Shown piece by piece: positions 8,513 to 17,725 of a stretch of DNA of 64,000 nucleotides. The position numbers and the translations under genes are program-made. This DNA comes from Lachnospiraceae bacterium (GTDB taxonomy: Bacteria > Bacillota > Clostridia > Lachnospirales > Lachnospiraceae), in assembly GCA_024685315.1 (NCBI GenBank), contig JAIKVW010000017.1, forward strand, positions 1 to 64,000, given 5' to 3'. The notes below the pieces were generated by a model. It ran no database searches, was not told the DNA's origin, and saw only the letters and a program-made list of their open reading frames with translations. Each line of letters begins with the position of its first letter. The stretch's first letter is position 1.

Positions 8513-8560
8513 GCAAGGCCCCTGAGCTGCCGTAAAGCAGAACAGGGGCCGCGCTTTTTC
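8513..8560. terminator. Terminator between convergent dipeptidase and hydrolase genes
   Basis: GGCCCCTG (8517-8524) pairs with CAGGGGCC (8543-8550) around an 18-base loop, followed by GCGCTTTTTCTT. Confidence 0.8.
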
Positions 8561-8575
8561 TTATGATCCTATGGT

Positions 8576-9583
8576 TTACCCAATTAGCGCCTTGCAGAAC
8601 TCCTCAGGGCTCTCGACAGCGCATCCATGCGCGCCGGGAAGCACCAGCTCTTCGTACTTTCCGCCGTTCTCAGCGTATTTGTCAAGCACGTACCTTGTCT
8701 GAGAGATCATGGGCTGCGGAGGATAGGCCTCAAGACCGGGCCATCCGGGAACCATTCCGATCTGCCCCAGGAATCCGAAGTCGCCATAAGAAGTATCGCT
8801 CACGAAGAGGTCGTCCTGACCTCTTACCCAGAGGATGTCCGGCTTTAAGCTGATATCTGCAAGCCGGGAAAGATTTCCCCAGACGGGGGACATGGTATTG
8901 CAAATGCCGTTATCTCCTGCCACTACGGTAGGCCAGGCTTCGGTCATCGTGAAGTTGCCTGGATACATGCCCTCTCCAACCTTTGTCTTAAGCATCTCGT
9001 CGATGAACAGCTCTTCCATCTCAGGTTCAAGCTTAAACCCGGGCTTGAAGATTACGTTATTAAGGGAATTCCTCATTGCCTCACGGTCTCCTGTGACAAG
9101 TGCCTGAACGGTTGCAGCGCTGACGCAGCCTGCTCCTGCTCCAAGCCCGTTAGGCTCATACATCGTGCCCTGGACGTCTCTGGTACCGCCGAATCCGAAG
9201 GGGGATCCCGGACAGATCAGGACGGTCCTGTCGAGCTTCTCAGCGTGCTCGATCGTGTACTGCATTGCGACCTCACCGCCGAGAGACCAGCCGACAAATG
9301 TGAACTTTTCCCAGCCAAGGAGGCCTACGAACTCATCAAGGTCGTCGCACCAGTCTCCGTAGCCGCGCTTTGCGTCTATCGGGAGAGCGTCGCTGTCTCC
9401 GAAACACCTCATGTCAGGAGCAACCACATCAAAAACTTTTGACAGCTCGGGAAACAGCGGCAGATAGAAAGCGGATGAAGAAACGTTCCCATGTACGAGG
9501 AGCAGTTTCTTCTCATTTCCTTCGCCGGCCCTATAATATGCCGTTTTCAGCCTCGTTCCCTGCATAAACTTTTTTTCGTACAT
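8576..9583 (-). CDS. Alpha/beta hydrolase 1 (last gene of the Liv/KAS III block)
   Basis: This 335-residue alpha/beta-hydrolase has the oxyanion-hole HGN motif (LLVHGNVSSSAFY, about 30-42) and the nucleophile elbow GWSLGGE near residue 98. An acid candidate lies in VRGQDD near residue 255, and the catalytic histidine in PGAHGCAVE near residue 318. A lid insertion of about 100 residues makes it longer than the two other hydrolases in the block. The substrate is unknown; esters, lactones, thioesters or C-C bonds are all possible for this fold. The GGAGG site overlaps the end of the regulator gene region, 15 bases away, so it is probably co-transcribed with the TetR regulator. Confidence 0.87.
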   Translation of the reverse strand: MYEKKFMQGTRLKTAYYRAGEGNEKKLLLVHGNVSSSAFYLPLFPELSKVFDVVAPDMRCFGDSDALPIDAKRGYGDWCDDLDEFVGLLGWEKFTFVGWSLGGEVAMQYTIEHAEKLDRTVLICPGSPFGFGGTRDVQGTMYEPNGLGAGAGCVSAATVQALVTGDREAMRNSLNNVIFKPGFKLEPEMEELFIDEMLKTKVGEGMYPGNFTMTEAWPTVVAGDNGICNTMSPVWGNLSRLADISLKPDILWVRGQDDLFVSDTSYGDFGFLGQIGMVPGWPGLEAYPPQPMISQTRYVLDKYAENGGKYEELVLPGAHGCAVESPEEFCKALIG

Positions 9584-9598
9584 CAGTCATCCTCCTCT

Positions 9599-10318
9599 CT
9601 AATTACCGGGGTTCTCTTCACCCTCGTCATCATCGTCATAGTCTGAGAAATCAACCCTGATCCAGTTAGGAGTCAGCGGCTTTTCAGCATTATCCTCGCC
9701 TCTCCTGGACTTTTCGGTAAATATGCCTTTGGTCAGCACCTTCATGTAGGTCTCAACCACCTTGTCGAACTCATCGCTCCGGTCCTGGAAAATACACCAG
9801 TTAAGTCCAATGAAGTTGGTCGCCCCCATAAGGGCGAACGCAAGTGACTCGCTGTCGATATTAGCACAGACCTCTCCGTCCCTTTTTGCTTTTTCAATGC
9901 CCTTTATGTAGGCCTTGCTGAAATTCACATAATAATCGACGAACAGCTGCTTGTCTACGTACAGCGACTCCCAGATTACGTTATAGACATACGGATTCAG
10001 GCGGACAAAGTTCAGCCACTCCCTAAGACCTACTCTCTCGATCTCTTCACGTGTCCTGCAATTCGCGGTGGCTTCTGCGAGATGCTTCCTGATTATGTGA
10101 CTGCACTGGTACAGCAGAAACCTGTACATATTCTCCTTGCTGTCAAAATAAACGTAGAAAGTTCCCGAAGCCACGCCCGCCGCATTGGTAATATCCGTGA
10201 TCGAAGAGTTATTATAGCCCTTTTCATATATTACCTGCGCCGCGGCGCTGAGAAGAAGATTAAGAGTTTCAAGACCTCTTTTAGTTTTCGGTCTGCTGAC
10301 CAGTTCCATATGTTTCAT
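9599..10318 (-). CDS. TetR/AcrR-family transcriptional regulator
   Basis: The 239-residue protein has the TetR N-terminal helix-turn-helix: LLSAAAQVIYEKGYNNSSITDI, then AGVASGTFYVYFDSKE (about 24-62). A ligand-binding helical domain follows. An acidic C-terminal tail (DYDDDDEGEE) extends beyond the usual 190-210 residues. It sits between two hydrolase genes in the same direction, so it probably senses a substrate or product of the pathway. The palindrome cluster upstream of the KAS III-like gene (24843-24925) is the best operator candidate. ATG 10318 or the in-frame ATG 10309 could start it; AGAAGG upstream favours the first. Confidence 0.9.
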   Translation of the reverse strand: MKHMELVSRPKTKRGLETLNLLLSAAAQVIYEKGYNNSSITDITNAAGVASGTFYVYFDSKENMYRFLLYQCSHIIRKHLAEATANCRTREEIERVGLREWLNFVRLNPYVYNVIWESLYVDKQLFVDYYVNFSKAYIKGIEKAKRDGEVCANIDSESLAFALMGATNFIGLNWCIFQDRSDEFDKVVETYMKVLTKGIFTEKSRRGEDNAEKPLTPNWIRVDFSDYDDDDEGEENPGN

Positions 10319-10391
10319 TCTGCATGTCGCCTTCTCTTAAATTATTTCTGAAAAACACCTGCTGTATTGTCCACGCAGAAACCTGGACCTT

Positions 10392-11207
10392 TTATTTGAT
10401 GGGATACTCCACTTTTGAAACATTGCAGAATCCCAGAGTGAGCGCGGCGAAAAGCAGCGGCTGCTCGTACATTGAAGCATGCCCGCTGTGCTGAATGACC
10501 ACGTGCGTACTGTTCGGGATCCTCTCGACAAGGAGCTTCTGCTCGGGGATCGGGATAAGGTAATCCTGGTCCGCGGATACTACCAGAGTAGGAGCCTGGA
10601 TCTCATGGATCCTGTCGAGGACGTCAAAATGCTCGGAACTGTTCGTAAGCCTTATCATTCTGGAGGTAAAGTCTTCGCTCGCGAATACAGGCTTCAGGAG
10701 CTCGTGCCTTGCATTCATCCAGTCATTCCTCTCGCGGTAGAATTCCGGCGAGTAAATGATCGGGATCGTCGAATAGTAGTAGCACTCCGGGTCTTTGGTC
10801 GCCCTGTTCCAGCCGAGTCCGATATTACCGAGCCAGGGGCCTGTCCTTGCGGTGGTATCGAAGAGTATCAGCCTGTCAACATATTCAGGGTACTTGACCG
10901 CGAATGAAAGCGCTACCTCTCCGCCGTAGGATATGCCCATGATGGAGCACTTGTCGAGCTTTAAATGGTCAAAGAAAGCCTTCAGGAGATCGGACTGGAT
11001 GTCCTGGTCATAGTCTTCCGTCATCCTGTCGGATTTTCCCTGATCAAGGAAATCGAGCAGGAGGAGCCTGTTGTCCTTTGAGAAAGGCTCAATGAACTCT
11101 ACCCAGCTGAGCGTGGACATCATGATCCCGTTCAGAAGGACGAGCGGTCTTCCCTCGCCGTACTCTTCGTAGTATATATTCTTTCCGTTAAAATCAAAGT
11201 TTGCCAT
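10392..11207 (-). CDS. Alpha/beta hydrolase 2
   Basis: The 271-residue single-domain alpha/beta-hydrolase has a nucleophile elbow GISYGGE near residue 95, an acid candidate in VVSADQDYLIP near residue 222, and a catalytic histidine in QHSGHASMYEQP near residue 248. The segment LNGIMMSTLSW replaces the usual HG oxyanion motif with NG, a feature shared with hydrolase 3. The two are clearly paralogues and closer to each other than to hydrolase 1. The gene starts 3 bases after the CoA-transferase stop codon with a GGAAAGG site, so translation is tightly linked. The substrate is unknown. Confidence 0.87.
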   Translation of the reverse strand: MANFDFNGKNIYYEEYGEGRPLVLLNGIMMSTLSWVEFIEPFSKDNRLLLLDFLDQGKSDRMTEDYDQDIQSDLLKAFFDHLKLDKCSIMGISYGGEVALSFAVKYPEYVDRLILFDTTARTGPWLGNIGLGWNRATKDPECYYYSTIPIIYSPEFYRERNDWMNARHELLKPVFASEDFTSRMIRLTNSSEHFDVLDRIHEIQAPTLVVSADQDYLIPIPEQKLLVERIPNSTHVVIQHSGHASMYEQPLLFAALTLGFCNVSKVEYPIK

Positions 11208-11210
11208 GAA

Positions 11211-12521
11211 TTAATAACTACCTTTCCCGAGGATCCCGACTTCGACTGCCTGCCTCTTAAGCTCTTCTCGGAACTTAGGATGAGCGATAGCGATGAGCCT
11301 CTCAACACGCTCGCGGATATTTGTGCCTCTAAGCTCTGCAACACCGTATTCAGTTACCACCCTGTCAACATCATTTCTGGAAAGGGTAACTGCGGCGCCG
11401 GCCTGGAGCTGGGAAACGATCTTGGAGATCTCTTCCTTCTCGCCGGTCACTTTATTCTTTACCATTGCGGTCGAATAGAGCGCGATGATGGACATCCCGC
11501 CCTTTGAGTTCTGAGCTCCGATAGCGGTATCTGCCTGTCCGCCTGATCCGGAGTACTGGCGGGAGCCTATGGACTCGGATGCGCATTGGCCGGTGAGGTC
11601 TACTTCAAGGGTGGTGTTGATGGATATCTGGTTGTCGTTCTTTGCGATGGTGTAAGGATCATTTACCCACGCGCCGTCCATAATGCATACGGAAGGATTG
11701 TAGTTGCAGTAATCATAGAGTTCCTGGGAACCGATTACCATCGTTGCGACCATCTTTCCGCGGTCGATCTGCTTCCTCCTGCCGTTGATGACGCCGGCCT
11801 TGGCAAGCTTCATCATCTCGTTTGTGATAAGCTCGGTGTGGACGCCGAGATCCTTCTTCTCATAGAGGAATTTTCCGACAGCGTTCGGGATACCGCCGAT
11901 ACCAAGCTGGATGCATGCTCCGTCCGGAATGAGGTCTGCGATAAGTCTTCCGATCTTCTCGTCCTTCTCATTTACAGGGGCATCGGGGATGGTCGGGCAG
12001 GGATAATCTGCCTGGATAAGATAATCTACCTCTGATTCGTGGATCATCACATCGCCAAATGTGTAAGGCATGTTGGGGTTGACTTCCAAGATAACTATGT
12101 CAGCCGCGTCGATCATCCTTCTCTCATAGGTATTGGAAGTAGAGAGGGAAATATATCCGAACCTGTCCGGCATGGAAGCCGCGCCGATATAGATGTTGGG
12201 CTTCCTGTGGAAGAGCCTCTTGGTAGCAGCGAAATGCAGGTTGTTCGGGATGTAGGACATGTTGCCGTTGTCGATCGCCTTCCTGAGCGGCGTAGCAAAG
12301 AACCAGCCGTCTACATTGAAATGGCCCACATATTCAGGCTTGTAGATCTCTGAGCCATGCGAAGGATTGCAGTTCACGATCGTGACATTCTGAACTCTGT
12401 CCGCGATCTTGTGGACATTTGCCATAAACAGTGCTGCTTCTGATCCCCACAGACCGGTCACGATCTCGTCATTTGATTTTACGAGGTCAAGAGCCTCGTC
12501 TATGGTAATATACTTTCCCAT
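11211..12521 (-). CDS. Acetyl-CoA hydrolase/transferase family (4-hydroxybutyrate CoA-transferase-like)
   Basis: The 436-residue protein belongs to the Cat1/AbfT-type CoA-transferases, which move CoA from acetyl-CoA or a similar donor to a carboxylate through a glutamyl-CoA thioester. The candidate catalytic glutamate lies in LGVHTELITNE near residue 235. The glycine-rich CoA-binding block GIGGIPNAVG precedes it, and SGSGGQAD follows near residue 330. Start ATG 12521 is chosen because GGGAGG lies 6 bases before it; a longer upstream frame would place that site inside the gene. In this block it would activate an imported carboxylic acid (inferred). It is flanked by hydrolase genes 2 and 3. Confidence 0.9.
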   Translation of the reverse strand: MGKYITIDEALDLVKSNDEIVTGLWGSEAALFMANVHKIADRVQNVTIVNCNPSHGSEIYKPEYVGHFNVDGWFFATPLRKAIDNGNMSYIPNNLHFAATKRLFHRKPNIYIGAASMPDRFGYISLSTSNTYERRMIDAADIVILEVNPNMPYTFGDVMIHESEVDYLIQADYPCPTIPDAPVNEKDEKIGRLIADLIPDGACIQLGIGGIPNAVGKFLYEKKDLGVHTELITNEMMKLAKAGVINGRRKQIDRGKMVATMVIGSQELYDYCNYNPSVCIMDGAWVNDPYTIAKNDNQISINTTLEVDLTGQCASESIGSRQYSGSGGQADTAIGAQNSKGGMSIIALYSTAMVKNKVTGEKEEISKIVSQLQAGAAVTLSRNDVDRVVTEYGVAELRGTNIRERVERLIAIAHPKFREELKRQAVEVGILGKGSY

Positions 12522-12589
12522 TTTGTTCCTCCCTAAAATAATAACTTGTGTTAATAATTTACCTTGCGGTTTTATATAAAGTGAACAGG

Positions 12590-13405
12590 TCACATTACAT
12601 GCTTCATTATGAATCCGAAAATGGCCGACTCAAGCTCTTTCGGTCTCTCAAATATCGATACGTGGCCGCACTCAGGCAGGATCACGCACTCTGAGTCTTT
12701 GATGTTGTCCCAGATGATCTTTGAGAATTTGTAGGGTTTGAGGATGTCGTCATTGCCCACAAGGATCAATGCGGGGCACTGGATCCTGCAGAGCTCATCC
12801 GTCATATACACGTCGTTCGCAAAGGTATCATACAGGGTCTTCTGACCCTCAAGATAACCGTCGGGGTCGTTCTTGATCGCCTTCGCCCTCTGGGCGAGCA
12901 TCTCCTGATTGTTCTCAATGAACTTCGGTCCGTAGATGCTCGGAGCCATTCCCCAGAAGAAAGTCTCTCCGTCATGTGTGTCGCAGAGGACTTTCCAGCC
13001 GGTCACAAATCCCTTGCAGACCGGGTCAAGCTCGCTCACGGAATCTATCAGGGAGATGGATCCTACCAGCTCCGGATAAAGAATAGCCATCTTCATCGCT
13101 ACTTCTCCTCCGTATGAGGTCCCGACAAGGTGGACCTTTTCGACTCCCAGGTGGTCGAGCAGCGCTTTGAACTCTTCGCAGTGCTCTGCGAAGGTGTAAG
13201 GTCCTTCGGGTTTGGAGGACTTAAGCTGCCCTTTAAAATCATGCAGCACGATCCTGAATCCTGCTTTTCTGAACACAGGCTCAAGCAGGTACCAGCTTGA
13301 TGTAGAAGCCATGACTCCGTTAAGAAATGCTACTGTGTTCTTTCCGTTCGGATCTCCGTGGACTTCATAGAAAAGATCTGCACCATTAACTGAAAATATA
13401 GCCAT
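12590..13405 (-). CDS. Alpha/beta hydrolase 3
   Basis: This is a 271-residue paralogue of hydrolase 2. Features are LNGVMASTSSW near residue 30 (NG in place of HG), the nucleophile elbow GTSYGGE near residue 96, the acid region LVGNDD near residue 225 and the catalytic histidine in PECGHVSIFERP near residue 250. The start is ATG 13405; the earlier in-frame ATG overlaps the GGAGG site and is rejected. It is the first enzyme gene after the second substrate-binding-protein gene, from which a GC hairpin (13431-13467) separates it. The substrate is unknown. Confidence 0.87.
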   Translation of the reverse strand: MAIFSVNGADLFYEVHGDPNGKNTVAFLNGVMASTSSWYLLEPVFRKAGFRIVLHDFKGQLKSSKPEGPYTFAEHCEEFKALLDHLGVEKVHLVGTSYGGEVAMKMAILYPELVGSISLIDSVSELDPVCKGFVTGWKVLCDTHDGETFFWGMAPSIYGPKFIENNQEMLAQRAKAIKNDPDGYLEGQKTLYDTFANDVYMTDELCRIQCPALILVGNDDILKPYKFSKIIWDNIKDSECVILPECGHVSIFERPKELESAIFGFIMKHVM

Positions 13406-13430
13406 AATGTATTCCTCCATTCAGAATCGC

Positions 13431-13467
13431 GCGGAGGGGGCGGGGCGGATCTCCCCGTCCCCTCCGC
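13431..13467 (-). repeat. GC-rich hairpin between the binding-protein gene and hydrolase 3
   Basis: GCGGAGGGG.CGGGG pairs with CCCCG.CCCCTCCGC around a short loop. No U-tract follows on the minus strand. It is more likely an mRNA-stabilising or attenuating element at the 3' side of the binding-protein message than a full terminator. Confidence 0.5.
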
Positions 13468-13507
13468 AGCTGCAATTTAATTATTTATAAACCACTGGTT
13501 TAACGGC

Positions 13508-14890
13508 TTACTGGATTGCTGCCCAGACATCCTCAAGAGGAGTGATGTGGTCAACAGTAACCAGAGCGTATGCTCCGTTCTCGTCAGCCTCAAGGCCGAT
13601 GGTATTAAGAGCGAGATCTACAAGGCCAAGACGTGCTCCGTTTGCATAGTCAACAGAACCTCCCATAGGGATGCTGATCGGCTCGGATTCCATAGCATCG
13701 ATGTAGTTAGCCCAGGTAAGGGTCTGTCCTGCTGCCTGAACGCGCTCAAGGCCTGCAAGGAAGGTAAGACCTGCGATGTAGCCTGCGATCGCATAGGAGT
13801 TTCCGGAATAAGTCTCGGTGATGCCTTCTGCTGCTTCATATGCAAGCATAACTGTTGCAAACTGGGTATAATCAGCAACGCCTTCTTCAGTGCTGAGATC
13901 AAGCCAGGATGTAGCATAAACAGGCCTTTCAGCAGTGATGGAACCGTCGGCAACGAGTGCGCCGAGAGTGGTTGCGGAAGCGTTAACGTAGGAAGTGATG
14001 ACCTTTACGTTGTACTCAAGGTCACGCATAGCGTTAAGAGCCTTTACCAGAGGAGCCTGGTTCATAGCTGCGATAACGACGTCGCATCCTGCGTTCATAA
14101 GAACGGTGATAGCTGCGTTGAAGTCTGTAGCGTCAGCTGCAACTTCCTGGATGGTGAGTTCGATAGATCCAAGCTCTGCCTGATACTTGACTCCGTCGAG
14201 CATACCGGTTCCGGCATCGTCAGTTGTAGCGATAACGCCGACCTTGGTTCCGCCAAGTCCAAGACCGTTCTCTTCAGTAGCAAGAGCTCTTGCAAGGAGA
14301 ACGCGGCCCTCAGCATCGTAAATAGGCTGTACGGGCATGATGCATCTTTCATTTCCGGTTGCTTCTACATTGTAAAGAGCGGAGATACCGGTTGCAGCAT
14401 AGACCATAGGAACGCCGACTTCCTTGAGGTAGTCAAGGTTTGCTCCAACGGTGTTGGTTCCGAAGTTACCAACGATAGCGAATACCTTATCGGTCTCAAC
14501 AAGGGTCTTGGTGTAGGTAAGTCCCTGTCCTGCATCGAATCCGTCATCATAGTGGATCAGCTCAACGTTAAGTCCGTTGAATCCGCCTGCATCGTTGTAC
14601 TGCTTGAGAGCTGCCTCAAGACCTGCGTTGAAAGGAACGCCTACGGTTGCGTATGCGCCGGTGGTTGCAGCGGTGTTTCCGATATAGATGGTAGTATCGG
14701 TAACGCCCTGGGCTACTTCTTCTTCAGCTGCCTCGGTCTCAGGAGCTTCAGTCTCGGCTGCTTCAGTCTCAGCTGCCTCAGTCTCGGGAGCCTTGGTCTC
14801 AGGTGCTGCGCTGCTTGAGCTGCTGGAGCATGCTGCAAGGCCAAAGATCATAGCAGCTGTTACAGCAAGTGCCGCAATTTTTTTCTTCAT
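13508..14890 (-). CDS. livJ: Branched-chain-amino-acid-type ABC substrate-binding lipoprotein 1
   Basis: The 460-residue protein has a lipoprotein signal peptide with lipobox GLAAC (cysteine near residue 21). Then come a Ser run and a low-complexity linker of repeated ETEA/PETEA units (about 30-60). The periplasmic-binding-protein type I fold follows, beginning DTTIYIGNTAATTGAYA. It is anchored outside the membrane and delivers ligand to the LivHM permease. Family members bind leucine-type amino acids, amides, short carboxylates or aromatic acids, so the ligand is open. Strong GGAGG precedes the start. Hairpins lie on both sides of the gene, which suits its need for higher expression than the permease. 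Confidence 0.9.
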   Translation of the reverse strand: MKKKIAALAVTAAMIFGLAACSSSSSSAAPETKAPETEAAETEAAETEAPETEAAEEEVAQGVTDTTIYIGNTAATTGAYATVGVPFNAGLEAALKQYNDAGGFNGLNVELIHYDDGFDAGQGLTYTKTLVETDKVFAIVGNFGTNTVGANLDYLKEVGVPMVYAATGISALYNVEATGNERCIMPVQPIYDAEGRVLLARALATEENGLGLGGTKVGVIATTDDAGTGMLDGVKYQAELGSIELTIQEVAADATDFNAAITVLMNAGCDVVIAAMNQAPLVKALNAMRDLEYNVKVITSYVNASATTLGALVADGSITAERPVYATSWLDLSTEEGVADYTQFATVMLAYEAAEGITETYSGNSYAIAGYIAGLTFLAGLERVQAAGQTLTWANYIDAMESEPISIPMGGSVDYANGARLGLVDLALNTIGLEADENGAYALVTVDHITPLEDVWAAIQ

Positions 14891-14942
14891 GTTCTTTCCT
14901 CCTTCGAAAAAAATTAAACATGTTTAATTTATCTGCACCGCA

Positions 14943-14974
14943 CCTGCCGGATACTTGGATCCGGAACCGGCAGG
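14943..14974 (-). repeat. Hairpin between livF1 and the binding-protein gene 1
   Basis: CCTGCCGG (14943-14950) and CCGGCAGG (14967-14974) form an 8-bp stem around a 16-base loop, in the gap upstream of the binding-protein gene. No U-tract follows, so it is not a clear terminator. Confidence 0.45.
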
Positions 14975-14993
14975 CGCGGAACCGATCAGGTGA

Positions 14994-15707
14994 TCATTTC
15001 TTTCCGCCAAGGTAAGCTTCGATAAGTCTTTCGTCCTTGATCAGCTCATTGGCAGGTCCGTGGATATTAATGGTACCGAGCTCCAGGACATATCCGTAGT
15101 CCGCGATCTTAAGGGTCGCTAATGCGTTCTGCTCAACGATCAGTATCGCGGTGCCTTCGGAACGTATCTTCTTCAGGGTATTGAAGATATCCTGGATTAC
15201 CAGGGGCGCAAGTCCCAGCGAAGGCTCGTCCAGAAGCAGGACCTTGGGATCGTTCATAAGCGCACGTCCGATAGCCAGCATCTGCTGCTCGCCTCCGGAG
15301 AGGGTCGAAGCCTGCTGCTTGCATCTCTCGCCGAGGATAGGGAAAAGCTCGTAGACCTTCTCCATGTTCTCCTTCGTGCGGGCAGCGCTCTTCACGATAT
15401 AAGCTCCGGCCTTAAGGTTCTCCTCAACGGTCAGCCCGTTGAATACAAGCCTCCCCTCGGGAGACATGCTGATCCCGGCCTTAACGGATCTGCTGGCGCG
15501 TCCCTCCAGGACTTCCCCTCCAAGGCTTATGGTCCCGCCGGAACGCTTGGTAATTCCGCTTATCGCCCTCAGTGTCGATGTCTTTCCTGCGCCGTTCGCT
15601 CCGAGAAGGGCTACGATCTGGCCTTCGGGGACATCGATATCAATACCTTTTACCGCCTGTATGGGGCCGTAATTGACTTTAAGTCCTCTTATCTCAAGAA
15701 GTGCCAT
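14994..15707 (-). CDS. livF: Liv-type ABC transporter ATP-binding protein LivF, importer 1
   Basis: The 237-residue ATPase has Walker A GANGAGKTST near residue 35, signature LSGGEQQML near residue 139, Walker B VLLLDEPSLGLAPL near residue 158, and the H-loop region AILIVEQNA characteristic of LivF (EQN). It pairs with LivG to energise import through LivHM at the inner face of the membrane. It starts 2 bases after the livG1 stop codon. Confidence 0.93.
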   Translation of the reverse strand: MALLEIRGLKVNYGPIQAVKGIDIDVPEGQIVALLGANGAGKTSTLRAISGITKRSGGTISLGGEVLEGRASRSVKAGISMSPEGRLVFNGLTVEENLKAGAYIVKSAARTKENMEKVYELFPILGERCKQQASTLSGGEQQMLAIGRALMNDPKVLLLDEPSLGLAPLVIQDIFNTLKKIRSEGTAILIVEQNALATLKIADYGYVLELGTINIHGPANELIKDERLIEAYLGGKK

Positions 15708-15709
15708 CC

Positions 15710-16669
15710 TTATTCCTCCTCACTGACGCCGAGGTATGCAGTCTGGACATTCTTGTCAGCCTGTACCTCCTCGGGGGTACCGATCGCAAGCCGTTTTCCG
15801 AAGGAAATACAGCAGATGGTCTCGCAGATGTCCATTACCAGGCCCATGTCATGTTCTACCAGCAGGATCGTGCACTTGTACTCATCCCTGATCTTCTGGA
15901 TGAGGTCGGCAAGCTCTGCGGTCTCATTATCATTAAGGCCTGCGGCAGGCTCATCAAGGATGATGAGCTGCGGGTCGCACATAAGGGTCCTCGCGATCTC
16001 GATCTTCTTCAGCACGCCGTAGGGAAGTCCTACCGCCGGAAAATCCTTGTAGGGAGTCAGCCCCATGAAATCCAGGACTTTGAGAGCCCTGTCCCTTACC
16101 ACCTTCTCTTCCTTCTTGAGAAGAGGCAGGTGGAACGCCTGAGTAACAAGCGATGAGGTGTACTGCCTGTGTCCGGCAATAAGGAGATTGTCCAGTATCG
16201 AAACCTCTCTGATTACCTCAACGTTCTGGAAGGTCCTTACGATCCCGTGGATAATGACGTCATGTACTCTTTCCTTATTGAGATCTATGACCTGCCCGAA
16301 CTTGTTCTTAAAATGAAGCGTGCCGCTCGTGGGCTTGTAGAACTGGGTTATGCAGTTGAATACCGTGGTCTTGCCGGCGCCGTTCGGTCCGATAAGCCCG
16401 AATATCTCGCCTTCCTTGACCTGGAAGGACAGCCCGTCAACGGCTTTTACGCCGCCGAAATACATGCACAGGTCCTGAACGTCCAGAACTATGCCATCGG
16501 GGATGGTTATTCCGGTAGACGGAAGCGCCTTCACTGCCTCGTCAAGCTTTTTTCTCGCCTGCTCTGCTGCTGCCTCGCAGCTTTTGTCTCCCTCTTCCTC
16601 GACCATATAGTCATAGAAACGGGAGCGGTATCGGAGCTTGGCGACCTTATTGTAATTTACAGATGCCAT
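15710..16669 (-). CDS. livG: Liv-type ABC transporter ATP-binding protein LivG with N-terminal extension, importer 1
   Basis: The 319-residue ATPase has Walker [10 protein letters not shown] near residue 94, a divergent signature [10 protein letters not shown] near residue 217, Walker [14 protein letters not shown] near residue 240, and the LivG-type [11 protein letters not shown]. The first 60 or so residues (lysine/arginine-rich, then [18 protein letters not shown]) have no counterpart in the 269-residue LivG of importer 2 and could form a helix packing against another subunit. It starts 3 bases after livM1. The N-terminal extension is visible in frame, and no better internal ribosome binding site was found. 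Confidence 0.9.
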   Translation of the reverse strand: MASVNYNKVAKLRYRSRFYDYMVEEEGDKSCEAAAEQARKKLDEAVKALPSTGITIPDGIVLDVQDLCMYFGGVKAVDGLSFQVKEGEIFGLIGPNGAGKTTVFNCITQFYKPTSGTLHFKNKFGQVIDLNKERVHDVIIHGIVRTFQNVEVIREVSILDNLLIAGHRQYTSSLVTQAFHLPLLKKEEKVVRDRALKVLDFMGLTPYKDFPAVGLPYGVLKKIEIARTLMCDPQLIILDEPAAGLNDNETAELADLIQKIRDEYKCTILLVEHDMGLVMDICETICCISFGKRLAIGTPEEVQADKNVQTAYLGVSEEE

Positions 16670-16672
16670 AGC

Positions 16673-17716
16673 TTACTCCTCCCCCTTCTTCTCTTCTGCA
16701 GCCGCAGCAGCTCCGGCCAACTTCCGCTTCTTAAATGAAGCGGAAATATTCGAGGCTATCTGGGCTATACCTCCGGGGAAGAACATTACGACTACCACGA
16801 TCAGGACGCCGGTCACCATGGTGATGAACGCGGGGTTCTTTACAAAGAACGGGATGCGGCTGAGGAACATTGACTGGATACCGTATATGATAAAGGTACC
16901 TACGAAAGTTCCCCAGAGGCTCTTGGAACCACCTATAATGACCGCTCCTAGTATGTTCAGCGAGGTCGTCAGCGTCAGGAGCAGCGATGATGATGTCGTA
17001 AGGTTGCGCACGTAGACCATGTACAGCAGACCGCCGAGAGCTGCGTATACGGTCGCGATCACGAACGCCATGAGCCTGAATTTCATGAGGGAGATCCCCA
17101 TGGCCTGGGCTGCAGAGGTCGAGTTCTTCATCGCTACCATCGCGCGCCCGGTAGGGCTGTTGATGAGGTTCGACGTGACCCACATGAGCAGGCAGTAGAT
17201 GATCACGATCAGGAAATAGGCTACCCGGTCATTCATCTGTATGCCGAATAATCTGGAATTCGCCAGTTCAAGTTTGATGGTCGGCTTGATGGCCATCAGC
17301 ACGTTCCTGATGATCTCGGAGAGACCGAGTGTCAGAATCGCAAGATAAATACCCTCGATACGCAGGGAGATGAATCCTACCACTACGCCAAGTCCAAGTG
17401 ATATTCCAAGAGTAACAAGGAATGCCAGGAACAGGGGATAGCCGTTCTCCTGCATGATGTAGTAGACCGCATAGGTACCTATCCCGATGAATCCTGCGGT
17501 ACCCAGTGACGCGAGGCCTGAATAGCCGAGAAGCAGGCAGAAGCCTATCGCCATGACCGCGTAGATCAGGGTATTTCCAAGAGCGAATGCAAATGAAGAT
17601 GAGATCACCCCGTTCATCGAGAGCACCTGTATAAGGCAGAGCACGATGCCGAACAGTATTATCTGCACAGGGGGATTCTTAAGTATGTTTTTCGGAGATG
17701 CAGTATTGTTTTCCAT
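16673..17716 (-). CDS. livM: Liv-type ABC transporter permease LivM, importer 1
   Basis: The 347-residue integral membrane protein has about nine hydrophobic segments and the LivM hallmarks LGLSEIIRNV and NLTTSSSLLLTLTTSLNILG, plus GAVIIGGSKSLWGTFVG near residue 265. With LivH it forms the translocation path. The C-terminus is an Ala-rich then charged tail (AGAAAAAEEKKGEE). It lies between livH1 and livG1 with gaps of 9 and 3 bases. Confidence 0.92.
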   Translation of the reverse strand: MENNTASPKNILKNPPVQIILFGIVLCLIQVLSMNGVISSSFAFALGNTLIYAVMAIGFCLLLGYSGLASLGTAGFIGIGTYAVYYIMQENGYPLFLAFLVTLGISLGLGVVVGFISLRIEGIYLAILTLGLSEIIRNVLMAIKPTIKLELANSRLFGIQMNDRVAYFLIVIIYCLLMWVTSNLINSPTGRAMVAMKNSTSAAQAMGISLMKFRLMAFVIATVYAALGGLLYMVYVRNLTTSSSLLLTLTTSLNILGAVIIGGSKSLWGTFVGTFIIYGIQSMFLSRIPFFVKNPAFITMVTGVLIVVVVMFFPGGIAQIASNISASFKKRKLAGAAAAAEEKKGEE

Positions 17717-17725
17717 AATTTCTAC

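Noticed and set aside
13547-14818. Long open frame on the plus strand opposite binding-protein gene 1
   Set aside because: It is a shadow frame created by codon bias; it has a Ser/Cys-rich, family-less translation and no ribosome binding site, while the minus-strand product is a clear lipoprotein.
14688-14830. Short tandem repeat or CRISPR-like array
   Set aside because: The repeated units are imperfect ETEA/PETEA codons in the lipoprotein linker, with no spacers.
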